Shown here: one piece after another, positions 9,091 through 18,223 of the stretch
How the letters are laid out: every line of letters begins with the position of its first letter
Position numbering within the stretch: position 1 is the stretch's first letter
Assembly (NCBI GenBank): GCA_001460835.1
Contig: CYKH01000770.1
Coordinates: 21,486 to 65,869 of the forward strand
Direction of reading: 5' to 3'
Length of the DNA: 44,384 nt
From: Bodo saltans
Lineage: Eukaryota > Euglenozoa > Kinetoplastea > Eubodonida > Bodonidae
Notes under the pieces: model-generated
What the model was told of the DNA's origin: nothing
Databases searched by the model: none
The model's input: only the letters and a program-made list of their open reading frames with translations
Program-made: the position numbers and the translations under genes

Positions 9091-9110
9091 TGCCTTGTTT
9101 TTTCTGCTAG
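9091..9110 (+). promoter_or_regulatory. Putative trans-splice acceptor for the SNF2 gene
   Basis: Tract TTGTTTTTTCTGCTAG with AG at 9109-9110 (another at 9112-9113), 60 bases before the ATG at 9171. Confidence 0.5.
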
Positions 9111-9170
9111 CAGACACATCCACACAAACGGGGAAGAGGCTTTGCCAGTCAATGCAGTGAGTGTTTTGCT

Positions 9171-12113
9171 ATGCAGCAGCGATCCCACAGTTTATCAAGC
9201 GATGATGAAGACACGCCACTCGCGCAGCGGTACGTCCAGTCAGCCTTCGTGGCCCCGGAAACGGTTCCTGTCAGAATGGTTGCACACGAGACGACTCCTC
9301 ACATCAAACGGCAGCGAGACGAGCCTATGGATGATGAGCCAAGTGCTGGCTCTGGAGCAGCTGGCTATTCGATGGTGCCCAAGCTCAACGACCTTCAGTT
9401 GCAATCAAACTCTCAGCGTCTCAATGATCGCACTGTGTCGTCCAGTGCAACGGTTGCGCGACGTATGCGCACTCCCTTGTTCGACAAAGCTACTCTTAGA
9501 TCAGCGTCACTCTTTGTTCCACCAACAATGAGCAACATGCACTTGCCGCCGGCACTTGAGCAAGTGCTGCTCACTCACCAAAAGGAAGGGCTTCGATTCC
9601 TGCTCGAGAGAATTGTCGTCCGCGGGGAGGGAGGCGTGTTAGCAGACTACATGGGCCTCGGCAAGACGATGCAAGTGCTATCGTTCTGCTCCATCGTGCT
9701 CGGAACTCGTGAGTTTCGCACGCGATGCTTTGCTCACTTGGATAAGACGTTTGCGATGCAGCGCCACGTCAGGAGCGAATCGATCAAGCCTGTTGCAGTT
9801 CCGTCGCTTCGCGTTCGTCCCTTGAGGATCGTCGTGGTGTCTCCCAGTGGTGTCAATCCTCAATGGGTGGATGAGGCTGTCAAGTACTCCGCTGCAATTT
9901 CGAAATCCGATGCTGAACCGTTCCAAAATGCACATCGCTTTGTTCCATTCAACGAATGCTGGTTGTGCGACGATGCTAATGCAACATTGGCGGCAGCCCC
10001 TCCCCTGCCCAAGTCGACGTCGTGGGTCTTCTGCATTCATGCGGATTCGAACCACAAGTCTGCCCTTATGGATGTGTTTCATCGATGCGGCGGGCTGCTC
10101 TGTATATCCTACTCTCAAATCGTTCTTCCTGTGTGCCAACACGCCCAGGTGGATGTGATCTGTCTAGACGAGGGGCATAAGATCAGGAACCAGAATACCA
10201 TAGTATCTCAATGGATGTACTCCCAACGCACGCCCCTTCGCATCATAGCAACAGGCTACCTCATTCAGAACCGCCTCAATGATTTGTATCATCTGCTCAT
10301 GTACGTGTCCTGCGGTGGTGTGACACAAGCCTTGGGGAATTCGGTGTCGTTCCAGCGACACTTTGCGGATCCTTTGCACGGTGGCGTGGGGATTCATCAA
10401 TCACAAGCCTCCTCAAGGAAATTATTCGACCCGAGGGACCAGGGACAACAAAAGAGGTCGATGGAGTGGTGCGAGAGGCGAGCTGCTGTGTTCTATTCTC
10501 TCACGAAGCCATACATCCTGCGACGAGGGTTGCCGGTACTGAGGGCCCTCGTGGGGCAACAAAGAAATGTGTTTTACGTCGAAGTACGTCCTGACATGGC
10601 CCAGCTGAAAGCATACAATAGTTTGAAAGCGACGTCAAGCTCCCCGTTGGACTTGTTGATTATGAGCAGTGAGATCAGCAACCTGCCTCCAAGCTCCTGG
10701 CGTCCATCGTTTAGGTCTTGTCTGGTCACACATCCCCAGCCGCAGCAACAGCTGGAGACTGAGATGGAACATACGAGTGATATGAGTTCCAACAGGTGTT
10801 CCACTTCTGACGATACCTCAGAGAAGAAGGAAGATCCCGACGAAGGAGATCGTTGGTCGACGTACGTGTCTCCAAAGATGATGTTGTTATGGTCGGTCGC
10901 TATGTCTATGCGTCGCTTAGGGAGGAAGGTGATCGCCTTCTCGCAATTCCACTCGGTGCTGGATGAAGTGCCCAAGGCACTAGCACGCATGCACCAGCGA
11001 CACCACTACTGCGATCCCACACAACTGCTACAAGTTGCCCGCTGCGACGGAACGATGCCAGTGGACGACCGGGTTAGAATTTGCCGTCGCTTCAACTCCA
11101 TCCGCACGGAGGCATCATCATCATCATCATGCGATACCGATGAAGATGCCCCACTCGACGTCCTCTTGTTCTCCCTCAAGGCCGGTTGTGAGGGGTTGAA
11201 TCTTGTGGGAGGTTCTATGGTCGTGTCTCTCGATGTATCGTTTAACCCGGCCGCAGAGCACGAATCGTTTGCTCGGGCGTACCGACTGGGGCAAGCGACA
11301 GCCGTTGATATTGTGGTACTTGTCATGGCAAATTCATGTGAAGCGGGAAGGCTGCAGATGCAGGATAGCAAATCAAAGCTAACCGACTTCTGTGTCGATG
11401 CGAACTTTACAAGCAGCGTCTCTACCGTGGAGAGTGGCGCAGATACGACGCAGCCACAACCCCTAACTTGGTGGAAAGACTTTCCTGATTTAAGAGAAGT
11501 GGACGCACTGGACACGAGCGTTTCCAATTCATTTCTTGCTGATAAGACGATGCAGAGGAGCAGCGGCGCTAGTGTGGGCTGCTCCTCAGGGACTTGTGAG
11601 GGAGTCGAATCGGTGCCGCTCGAATCCTACCTGACTGAGGTGTTGCCCAAGTGCTCAGCGCTGATCCATCGAGTACGATGGATGAATGATGATGAATGCC
11701 CGTTCGTGGCGGATGAAAGCCTTGCTGGAGATTCCCTGTGGTCACATCGCACAGCAGTGGCGATTGGGAAAGACGACGAGGCACGTCAACGCCGACTCAA
11801 TACGCTTATTGAAATTGGATTGCAGGAACTTGCGTATGAGAAACTGCATGGTGCTGATGCTGCCGATGTGCAAGGCCTCAAAGACGATGCACTTGTGGAG
11901 GAGCGTGCGACGTCTCCAGCAGCCGTGTCGTCGTTTTTTTCATCGCCGACGTCTGCACACTCTGCGCAATTTGCCCAACTGTCGTCGCTGCCGCTCACTT
12001 TTTTCTCAAGTGAAGGACCAAGTGAACGACGATTCGATGCTGCGCTGGATGCAGCTTCAGTTACACCGATAAGTGCCGTCATCGATGATGAATTCGCTTT
12101 CGACGACTTTTGA
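9171..12113 (+). CDS. SNF2-family DNA-dependent ATPase, ATRX/Rad54-like, divergent
   Basis: 980 residues. Family members use ATP to translocate on DNA and remodel nucleosomes or protein-DNA complexes in the nucleus. Visible in order: LLTHQKEGLRFL (the helix before motif I); Walker A with K165 in LADYMGLGKT; motif II DEGH at 333-336; motif III ATGYLIQNRLNDLY from 360; then helicase C-lobe motifs KVIAFSQF, LLFSLKAGCEGLNL and R702/R705 in FARAYRLGQ. DEGH is typical of the ATRX/ARIP4/Rad54-like SNF2 subgroup. Two positions are unusual: Walker A reads DYMGLGKT where DEMGLGKT is standard, and motif III reads TGYLIQN where TGTPxQN is usual. An acidic Ser-rich insertion of about 60 residues (near 520-565) separates the lobes. 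N- and C-terminal tails are low complexity. No chromo, bromo or PHD domain is seen. Nuclease-free remodeller is the likeliest role; the trypanosome equivalent is not identified. Confidence 0.87.
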   Translation: MQQRSHSLSSDDEDTPLAQRYVQSAFVAPETVPVRMVAHETTPHIKRQRDEPMDDEPSAGSGAAGYSMVPKLNDLQLQSNSQRLNDRTVSSSATVARRMRTPLFDKATLRSASLFVPPTMSNMHLPPALEQVLLTHQKEGLRFLLERIVVRGEGGVLADYMGLGKTMQVLSFCSIVLGTREFRTRCFAHLDKTFAMQRHVRSESIKPVAVPSLRVRPLRIVVVSPSGVNPQWVDEAVKYSAAISKSDAEPFQNAHRFVPFNECWLCDDANATLAAAPPLPKSTSWVFCIHADSNHKSALMDVFHRCGGLLCISYSQIVLPVCQHAQVDVICLDEGHKIRNQNTIVSQWMYSQRTPLRIIATGYLIQNRLNDLYHLLMYVSCGGVTQALGNSVSFQRHFADPLHGGVGIHQSQASSRKLFDPRDQGQQKRSMEWCERRAAVFYSLTKPYILRRGLPVLRALVGQQRNVFYVEVRPDMAQLKAYNSLKATSSSPLDLLIMSSEISNLPPSSWRPSFRSCLVTHPQPQQQLETEMEHTSDMSSNRCSTSDDTSEKKEDPDEGDRWSTYVSPKMMLLWSVAMSMRRLGRKVIAFSQFHSVLDEVPKALARMHQRHHYCDPTQLLQVARCDGTMPVDDRVRICRRFNSIRTEASSSSSCDTDEDAPLDVLLFSLKAGCEGLNLVGGSMVVSLDVSFNPAAEHESFARAYRLGQATAVDIVVLVMANSCEAGRLQMQDSKSKLTDFCVDANFTSSVSTVESGADTTQPQPLTWWKDFPDLREVDALDTSVSNSFLADKTMQRSSGASVGCSSGTCEGVESVPLESYLTEVLPKCSALIHRVRWMNDDECPFVADESLAGDSLWSHRTAVAIGKDDEARQRRLNTLIEIGLQELAYEKLHGADAADVQGLKDDALVEERATSPAAVSSFFSSPTSAHSAQFAQLSSLPLTFFSSEGPSERRFDAALDAASVTPISAVIDDEFAFDDF

Positions 12114-12235
12114 AGGCAATCATTCTTTGCACAGACAATTTTCTAAATTTTGTTTTTGCTTTTTGACGACTACCTGTGAAATGCACTCACCATTTGCCTG
12201 AAAAAATTGTTGGTGAGCGAGAATATCGTAGAGTT

Positions 12236-12258
12236 GATCTCTTTGTTTTCCTCCCTAG
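12236..12258 (+). promoter_or_regulatory. Putative trans-splice acceptor for the kelch-type gene
   Basis: Very good tract TCTCTTTGTTTTCCTCCCTAG with AG at 12257-12258, leaving a 20-base 5' UTR before the ATG at 12279. Confidence 0.65.
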
Positions 12259-12278
12259 TACCTTTCTGCAACATCGCT

Positions 12279-14618
12279 ATGTTAGGTTCATGGTACGTTC
12301 ATGGTTACGAAGGCGCGACGCGTGCAGAGCGCCGCAAATTTTACTCGCAGCGCGACGACCCTTGTGAAAGCGATCATGAGACGGATCAGCAGCTTTCCTG
12401 TTTTCGACGTAGAAAGCGGTTGAGAAAGGTTCGACGCCGCGGAAACAGTGCACTCGGCAATGATGCACGTGTCGATGATGAGGACGACGACAAAGATGCA
12501 TACGATCTCGTTGAGACCAGTTGCAGCAGTTCCAACAAAAGTGATGGAGATATGTGGGGCTTCGAGGATCAACTTCCACATGATGACATCAGTGACGCGG
12601 AACATCACGAATGTGATAACGATGAAGAAGGCGGCTCGTCTTCGTTGTGGAAGAGCCACCATCGGGGCCCCAAGGTAGATCACCGCTTTGTGCACTGCAT
12701 CCCTAAACTAACAGGAGTGCCGGCACTAGTGGGCGCATCGTCCGCCGTACTATTTGAAGAGAATCGTTGTGCACCCACAGCTGTCCTTCTACACGGGGGG
12801 CTCCCATTACCAACCATCAAACCTGATAGTCGAAGGACATCATCATCGATACCAAGCAACAGGAGTTACTTTCTGATTCGCTCAGCAGATCAAAAAGGTT
12901 GGATTGCAACACCGGTTGTTGCCCCCACACAAGTTGTTTTGCTTCACCACCCTCAACACTCTTTGAGCGGCCACCACACCAACAGCAACCACAACACACA
13001 GATGGTGGTGGACATGATCCCGCCCCAGTCACTTAAGCGTTGGACGAGACGAACGATGGATGCACCACACCGGTTCGGGCATTGCACTGCTACGTTGCCA
13101 ACCTCCTCGATACCTGTGCACAACGCCACGATGCTTGAGCAGTGGAATGCATTATTACCGTCGTGCAGTGAAGGTGAGGTGGGGCCTGACATGACAAAGG
13201 GTGAAGGTCCGTTTGACTCGTTGGATGTGTCGATGACGGTGACCCTCGGCGGCTGTGGTGAGGGGGTGGTGCCCACAGTAGCCAACTCCCGAGCAGCGCG
13301 GCATCAGCAGTTGGAGGGTTGTATGTTAACGGAGCCTATTCTGCAACTGCACATGCGCCTTCGACGTGAGGTGGACGGTTGCTGCGTCTTGTGGTCGTCG
13401 TCGGTCCGTTTGATGCCGGAGGTGTCTGAGGGGCATATGACCCCACGTGCCTTCTTTTCGATCAACCCATACGGGCCCCACCACCGCTACAGCAACGGTT
13501 CGTCTCCTCCTTCTCTCGATGGTGGTGTTGTTGTTGCACGTGTCCCTTCGTCTGCCGCGTTTCTTGTCTTTGGGGGCACGGAAGACGGAACGACACCACT
13601 GGACGATGGAGGCAGCGGTGGTGTTCTGTTACTGTCCATTGACACCACGGAGCGCACCTTCAGCCTCGAGCCTTTTTCTACGCTGGGCGCCCCGCCCCAC
13701 CCACGATTTGGGCATACCATGACGATGGTGGATGGCCATAGCAGCAGCGATGACACCCACCATGCCTACGTCCTTCATGGAGGCGTGGGGTACATGGGAA
13801 TTGTATTTTCTGATGTGCACTTGTTAGATGGGGCCTCACGGGTGTGGCGAGAGATTATTGTTCCTGTTGGAGATGCCGTCATCGCCCGGCCCCGGGCATT
13901 TCATGCGGCGTGGTGTTGCGGTGGTCGTAAGCCCAATGGTGGTGGGCCCCGCAGCATCGCGAGAATCCTGTTTTCTGGAGGGGAGAGTGGCGAAGGGGCT
14001 GCACCAAATCTTGATATCGCAACCGTTGCATTTTATCCGTGGCAGCAACGGTGGGCAACGGTGTCGTGTCCGCTTTTGGACGTTGACCCTATCGAGATTG
14101 CGGATCCTCATGCACACGAACTCCAAGGGGCAGCAGTGTTACCATCGACCCCTGGATTTGAGTTCCATCACCAGCAGCTCGGGGAAAGCAGAGCTGCAAG
14201 GGGCGACATGGTGCTGAGAGACATTTTGCAACTGGCAAAGGAGCGCCAGTCGACCACCACCACCACTCGCACAGCACTTGGGGGAGGCATCACGGGCCTA
14301 ACAAAGTCAGCGGATGTGATGAACGCCACGGTAGCAAACCATCGGTTCGGCACCACCATCGGTGGAGTGTGCCACGGCTCGATGGCGTCCGCTGTGGTGA
14401 CGGCCCAAGATGGTGGCAGCGCTTGGATGTTTGGCGGCACACAGAACCTTCACCGGACGCACATGTCAGCAACGCAGATGCGGCGAAGTGACGGAACCCT
14501 CAAAGAAGCCGCTGCGGTGTGGCTATTGCTTCATGAAGCACGTTCGACTGCATCCGAGCATCATGCTCGCCGGTTGTCCGCAAACGCACAACTCAAAGCG
14601 TGGTGTTCCATGGTGTGA
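12279..14618 (+). CDS. Kelch-type beta-propeller protein
   Basis: 779 residues from the first ATG after a strong acceptor; the frame is open 24 codons upstream but only from a TTG and through the pyrimidine tract. Residues 20-60 are basic (RRRKRLRKVRRRG), followed by an acidic Asp/Glu stretch to about 120. From about 250 on there are several kelch-like blades: an arginine and glycine-histidine pair, a turn, then a hydrophobic strand ending in GG. Examples are HRFGHCTATL, AFLVFGGTEDG, HPRFGHTMTM, YVLHGGVGYMG, RPRAFHAAWCCGG, RILFSGGESGEG and AWMFGGTQN. Blades are interrupted by His/Ser/Thr-rich loops, so the propeller is irregular. Such domains mediate protein interactions; no BTB or F-box partner domain is visible. 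Specific role unknown. Confidence 0.78.
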   Translation: MLGSWYVHGYEGATRAERRKFYSQRDDPCESDHETDQQLSCFRRRKRLRKVRRRGNSALGNDARVDDEDDDKDAYDLVETSCSSSNKSDGDMWGFEDQLPHDDISDAEHHECDNDEEGGSSSLWKSHHRGPKVDHRFVHCIPKLTGVPALVGASSAVLFEENRCAPTAVLLHGGLPLPTIKPDSRRTSSSIPSNRSYFLIRSADQKGWIATPVVAPTQVVLLHHPQHSLSGHHTNSNHNTQMVVDMIPPQSLKRWTRRTMDAPHRFGHCTATLPTSSIPVHNATMLEQWNALLPSCSEGEVGPDMTKGEGPFDSLDVSMTVTLGGCGEGVVPTVANSRAARHQQLEGCMLTEPILQLHMRLRREVDGCCVLWSSSVRLMPEVSEGHMTPRAFFSINPYGPHHRYSNGSSPPSLDGGVVVARVPSSAAFLVFGGTEDGTTPLDDGGSGGVLLLSIDTTERTFSLEPFSTLGAPPHPRFGHTMTMVDGHSSSDDTHHAYVLHGGVGYMGIVFSDVHLLDGASRVWREIIVPVGDAVIARPRAFHAAWCCGGRKPNGGGPRSIARILFSGGESGEGAAPNLDIATVAFYPWQQRWATVSCPLLDVDPIEIADPHAHELQGAAVLPSTPGFEFHHQQLGESRAARGDMVLRDILQLAKERQSTTTTTRTALGGGITGLTKSADVMNATVANHRFGTTIGGVCHGSMASAVVTAQDGGSAWMFGGTQNLHRTHMSATQMRRSDGTLKEAAAVWLLLHEARSTASEHHARRLSANAQLKAWCSMV

Positions 14619-14756
14619 CAACGGCTTGTGCGTAATTGGTTCAACTACGCTGTGCGCTCCTTCAACGCCAACATTGTTGAGTTTTCTTTCTTTTCCACAT
14701 GCTTGCATCCGTTGCACTTTTACTTGTACTGTTGGGCATTGTGGCGACGGCAATTC

Positions 14757-14793
14757 CCTCATTTTTTTCTTTTTGGTTTCCGCACACACACAG
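14757..14793 (+). promoter_or_regulatory. Putative trans-splice acceptor for PKA copy 2
   Basis: T-rich tract then CACACACACAG, AG at 14792-14793, 103 bases before the ATG at 14897. Confidence 0.5.
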
Positions 14794-14896
14794 AGTAGGT
14801 TTGAGAGAGAGAGGTAAGGGTTACGTTATACGTTATTGTAGAATTTGAATCGGTCAATATACCGTTGTTTCATTGAGACCACCGCCTAGAGAGTCA

Positions 14897-15907
14897 ATGT
14901 CCAGTGCGGCCACGCCTGCTGCCAACGGCACGACGTTCGTGAAACCGGACACGTCGGCATGGAAGCTGAGTGACCTGGAGATGAAGGAGACGCTAGGCAC
15001 CGGCTCGTTTGGGCGCGTTAGGCTGTGCAAGCACAAGAATGGGACGGACTACTACGCCATCAAGTGCCTGAAGAAGCGAGAGATCATCAAGATGAAGCAG
15101 GTGCAGCACATTATCGCGGAGAAGAACATCCTTGCTGAGATCTCGCACCCGTTCACTGTGAACATGCTGTGCGCGTTTCAGGACGACAAGAAGCTGTACC
15201 TTGTGCTTGAGTTCGTGATTGGCGGCGAGATGTTCACGCACCTGCGCAGCGCTGGTCGTTTCCCGAACGACGTTGCGAAGTTCTACCACGCGGAGCTTGT
15301 GCTCGCGTTCGAGTACCTGCACTCGAAGGACATCATCTACCGCGACCTGAAGCCTGAGAACCTGCTGCTTGACGCGAAGGGCCACGTGAAGATCACGGAC
15401 TTTGGGTTTGCGAAGAAGGTGCCGGAGCGCACGTTCACGCTGTGCGGGACGCCCGAGTACCTTGCGCCGGAGGTGATCCAGAGCAAGGGGCACGGCAAGG
15501 CGGTAGACTGGTGGACGATGGGCATCCTGTTGTATGAATTCATCGCCGGCTACCCGCCGTTCTACGACGACACGCCGTTCCGGATCTACGAGAAGATCCT
15601 GGAGGGGAAGGTGAAGTTCCCGAACTGGTTTGACTCGCGTGCGCGCGACCTTGTGAAGGGGCTGCTGATGACGGACCACACGAAGCGCCTGGGGACGCTG
15701 AAGAACGGCGTAGCGGACATCAAGGGCCACCCGTACTTCCACGGGGCGAACTGGGAGAAGCTGTTCAACCGGCACTACCCCGCGCCGATCCCTGTGAAGG
15801 TGAAGAGCGCCGGCGACACGAGCAACTTCGAGAAGTACCCTGAGTCTGGCGAGGACCGCTCTGCGCCGCTGACGCCTGCCCAGCAGGCCGAGTTCAAGGA
15901 CTTCTGA
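14897..15907 (+). CDS. PKAC: cAMP-dependent protein kinase (PKA) catalytic subunit, complete copy
   Basis: 336 residues, the normal PKA-C length. Start is the ATG at 14897; the frame reaches 8 codons further only from a TTG. All kinase landmarks are intact: glycine loop GTGSFGRV at 34-41, the ATP-binding lysine K56 in YYAIK, catalytic D150 in YRDLKPEN, D168 in DFGF, activation-loop T181 in FTLCGTPEYLAPE (the PDK1-type site), and the terminal FKDF hydrophobic motif. Family function is Ser/Thr phosphorylation controlled by a regulatory subunit; in trypanosomes the holoenzyme responds to nucleosides, a feature known from the family and not visible here. Codons are overwhelmingly G- or C-ending, unlike most neighbours. 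The final 189 coding bases before the last codon's third base equal the fragment at 1-189. The flanking UTRs differ. Confidence 0.97.
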   Translation: MSSAATPAANGTTFVKPDTSAWKLSDLEMKETLGTGSFGRVRLCKHKNGTDYYAIKCLKKREIIKMKQVQHIIAEKNILAEISHPFTVNMLCAFQDDKKLYLVLEFVIGGEMFTHLRSAGRFPNDVAKFYHAELVLAFEYLHSKDIIYRDLKPENLLLDAKGHVKITDFGFAKKVPERTFTLCGTPEYLAPEVIQSKGHGKAVDWWTMGILLYEFIAGYPPFYDDTPFRIYEKILEGKVKFPNWFDSRARDLVKGLLMTDHTKRLGTLKNGVADIKGHPYFHGANWEKLFNRHYPAPIPVKVKSAGDTSNFEKYPESGEDRSAPLTPAQQAEFKDF

Positions 15908-16688
15908 GAGACTCAGCTGCTTTTCTTCCAGTTCTAGCAAAGAAAGAAAACAATCGTTCTTCCCCTGTCGATTCGAATGAGTCGCTGTTCCAAGAAAAGA
16001 AAAGAAGAAATAGGTGGCTTTGTTCGTGCATGTGTGTGCGTGTGGTTGACGACCTCTGATGCTGACTTGAGGTCGTGGTATTCTGTCGCATAGATGGTCA
16101 GACACAGAACAGAGACGTTGTGAAAGAGAAAGAAAAAGAAATACAAATGAAACAATGTGATGACTGGAGAAAGAGAACGCACGCATGATCGGAGAAGGAT
16201 TGAGACTGGTTGAGTGACATGGAAGAGCTGAGTACATTGCTTGTGTTTGCTTCTTCTGTCTCTCTGCTAAATCGCTTTTGTCCGTTTTCATCGCTTGAGT
16301 TTGTTTTTTATGTACTTGCCATCGGTTCGCCTTCTTCAAAAAACCCCTGCAACAACAAGAACACCAACATTTTTTTTCTCTGTTGTTTTTCCCCTCTCAC
16401 ACTTTCACCCCTGTGAAGATACAAAACAAAACAAAATGAAGAAATGAGATCATTCTGAAACAACCCCCAAAAATGCATTGTTGCTACTATGTTCCGGTTA
16501 TGTTGAATTTAGGTGGAATTTCGTTTGTGATTGAGCTGCGCTCTTTTCGTTACTTATTTCTTGTGGCATAAAGGCACATTCAAAGTTAAGTCCATCATCG
16601 GCCTCGACTGCGTAACCATTCTACGACCGAGATGAGAGGGGGTATTATGATTCTCCCTCCACCCCAACACAAAGCGATGAGCGCCTAG
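15908..16688 (+). other. Intergenic region plus decayed 5' part of the LRR gene
   Basis: 15908-16368 is UTR-like with no gene. After the acceptor at 16418 the first ATG (16436) is followed at once by a stop. An ATG at 16473, in the same frame as the LRR repeats, gives 32 codons ending at 16571, and further in-frame stops lie at 16587 and 16686. This looks like the eroded 5' end of the following gene. Confidence 0.5.
16369..16418 (+). promoter_or_regulatory. Putative trans-splice acceptor upstream of the LRR pseudogene
   Basis: One of the strongest pyrimidine tracts in the window (T8, then CTCTGTTGTTTTTCCCC and CT-rich sequence), with AG at 16417-16418. It marks a transcript 5' end about 270 bases before the first LRR. 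Confidence 0.55.
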
Positions 16689-16726
16689 GTGCCTCCAGTT
16701 TCCTGCGTCAGTAGAACCAGAACTAT

Positions 16727-17575
16727 CGTACAACTTCGATACCTCGACCTTAGCAACTGCGGCAATATCACAGAGAGGGGCTTTGCGAAAATTGCTGCGT
16801 TGCAGCAGCTTCGGCTTCTTAACCTCCGTAACAACATGATCGATAATGCGGGTCTTTGGAGTATCGCCGGACTGGAGCAGCTTCAGCACCTTGACCTCAG
16901 CTGCTGCTACTGCATCACGGATTGGGGCCTCGCGATCATTGCCACATTGCAACATCTTCGTCACCTTGACCTCGGCCACTGCGTCTGTATTGCGGATGCA
17001 AGCCTTGCGAGCATTATCGAATTGAAGCACATTGTGCACCTTGACATCAGCGGCTGCAACTTAATCACGGATATGAGCCTTGCGAGCGTTGCTGCACTGC
17101 AGCAGCTTCGTCGCCTTGACCTTGGCAGATGCGATAGGATCACGGATGCCGGCATTGTGAGCATAGTCGAATTGCAAGAGCTTCGGCACCTTGACCTCCA
17201 TGGCAACAAGATCACGGATGGGGCCCTTGCGAGTGTTGCCGCTGCACCAGCTGCAGCGCCTTGACCTCGGCGACTGCTTTCGTTTCACGGATGCTGGCTT
17301 TCAGAGCTTTTCCGCGCTGCATCAGCTTCGTCACCTTGACCTCCGCAACAACAGGATCACGGATGCGGCTCTTACGATCATTGCCACACTAACGCAGCTT
17401 CAGTACCTTGATCTCTTTGGCTGCCACCAGATCACGGATGGGGGCCTTGCGCGGATTGCCGCACTGCAACAACTTCAGCACCTCGGCCTCTCATACTGCT
17501 GGAACACCACAGATGTGGGCCTTGCGAGCGTTGCCACACTGCAGCGACTTCGCCACCTTGACCTCAGCTTCTGTA
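16727..17575 (+). repeat. Tandem DNA repeat, about 72-75 bp unit, encoding LRRs
   Basis: The word CAGCTTCG/CAGCTTCAG followed by a CACCTTGACCTC-like block recurs roughly every 72-75 bases (for example near 16877, 17100, 17320, 17392 and 17467). Similarity extends to the nucleotide level, which favours unequal exchange and makes the region hard to assemble. Confidence 0.8.
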
Positions 17576-17875
17576 NNNNNNNNNNNNNNNNNNNNNNNNN
17601 NNNNNNNNNNNNNNNNNNNNNNNNNNNNNNNNNNNNNNNNNNNNNNNNNNNNNNNNNNNNNNNNNNNNNNNNNNNNNNNNNNNNNNNNNNNNNNNNNNNN
17701 NNNNNNNNNNNNNNNNNNNNNNNNNNNNNNNNNNNNNNNNNNNNNNNNNNNNNNNNNNNNNNNNNNNNNNNNNNNNNNNNNNNNNNNNNNNNNNNNNNNN
17801 NNNNNNNNNNNNNNNNNNNNNNNNNNNNNNNNNNNNNNNNNNNNNNNNNNNNNNNNNNNNNNNNNNNNNNNNNNN
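17576..17875. other. Assembly gap (300 N)
   Basis: Exactly 300 undetermined bases inside the LRR repeats. The round number suggests a nominal or estimated gap, so the apparent frame continuity across it means little. Confidence 0.98.
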
Positions 17876-18170
17876 ATATCATAGGATGCAGCAAAGTCAC
17901 AGATGTGGGTCGTGCACTGATAAGGCCAGAACACTTGCGAAAACATCAAATGTGGAAAACGACGTGAAGCACTTTCGTTGGAGTTAACGAACCTACACAC
18001 AACGTTTTCTTGAAAACCGAGGAATTTGGTGAAGGAAATACCAATTACTCAGTTCTTTGACACAAATATTTCTTAGCTCTCCGCAACTCATCTGCAGCGA
18101 TATTTTCTCCACTTTCTTGCATTTCGTAAACTGACGAGAAGTTTCCTTGAAGGTTCATCTTTACCCTTGG

Positions 18171-18200
18171 TCTCGTATTTTCCTCTCTCACACTTTTCAG
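18171..18200 (+). promoter_or_regulatory. Putative trans-splice acceptor for Rab7
   Basis: CT-rich tract ending CACTTTTCAG, AG at 18199-18200, 23 bases before the ATG at 18224. Confidence 0.65.
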
Positions 18201-18223
18201 TAGTCAACGGAATCTCAACATAG

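Larger units (their letters stand above)
16689..17967 (+). pseudogene. Leucine-rich repeat (LRR_CC/AMN1-like) gene, broken; contains assembly gap
   Basis: Tandem LRRs of the cysteine-containing type, each about 24 residues: LxxLDLSxC, then ITDxGLAxIAxL. Around eleven repeats are readable in two frames. The frame starting at 16689 is directly preceded by an in-frame TAG (16686-16688) and has no ATG before the repeats begin. Near 17240 the text GTTGCCGCTGCACCAG lacks two bases relative to sister repeats (GTTGCTGCACTGCAGCAG), shifting to the frame that then runs to 17967. 300 Ns replace 17576-17875. The end, IIGCSKVTDVGRALI then a Lys/His-rich tail, fits a last LRR. Known LRR_CC proteins bind other proteins, often in ubiquitin ligases. 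Either a decayed member of a repeat family or an assembly collapse next to a gap; sequencing error could explain the frameshift but not all the stops upstream. Confidence 0.62.

Noticed and set aside
16157-16163. GTGATGA resembling a C/D snoRNA C box
   Set aside because: No D box (CTGA) at suitable distance and no terminal stem seen.
14993-16339. 448-codon open frame on the minus strand
   Set aside because: Antisense shadow of the PKA gene caused by its G/C-ending codons; the predicted protein is Leu/Arg/Val-rich with no domain, and all other genes are on the + strand.
16554-17039. 161-codon minus-strand ORF with repeats
   Set aside because: Antisense reading of the LRR repeats, which gives periodic but meaningless sequence.
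17576-17875. Frame continuity across the N block as evidence of an intact LRR gene
   Set aside because: Gap is exactly 300 and probably nominal, so phase on the two sides cannot be related.
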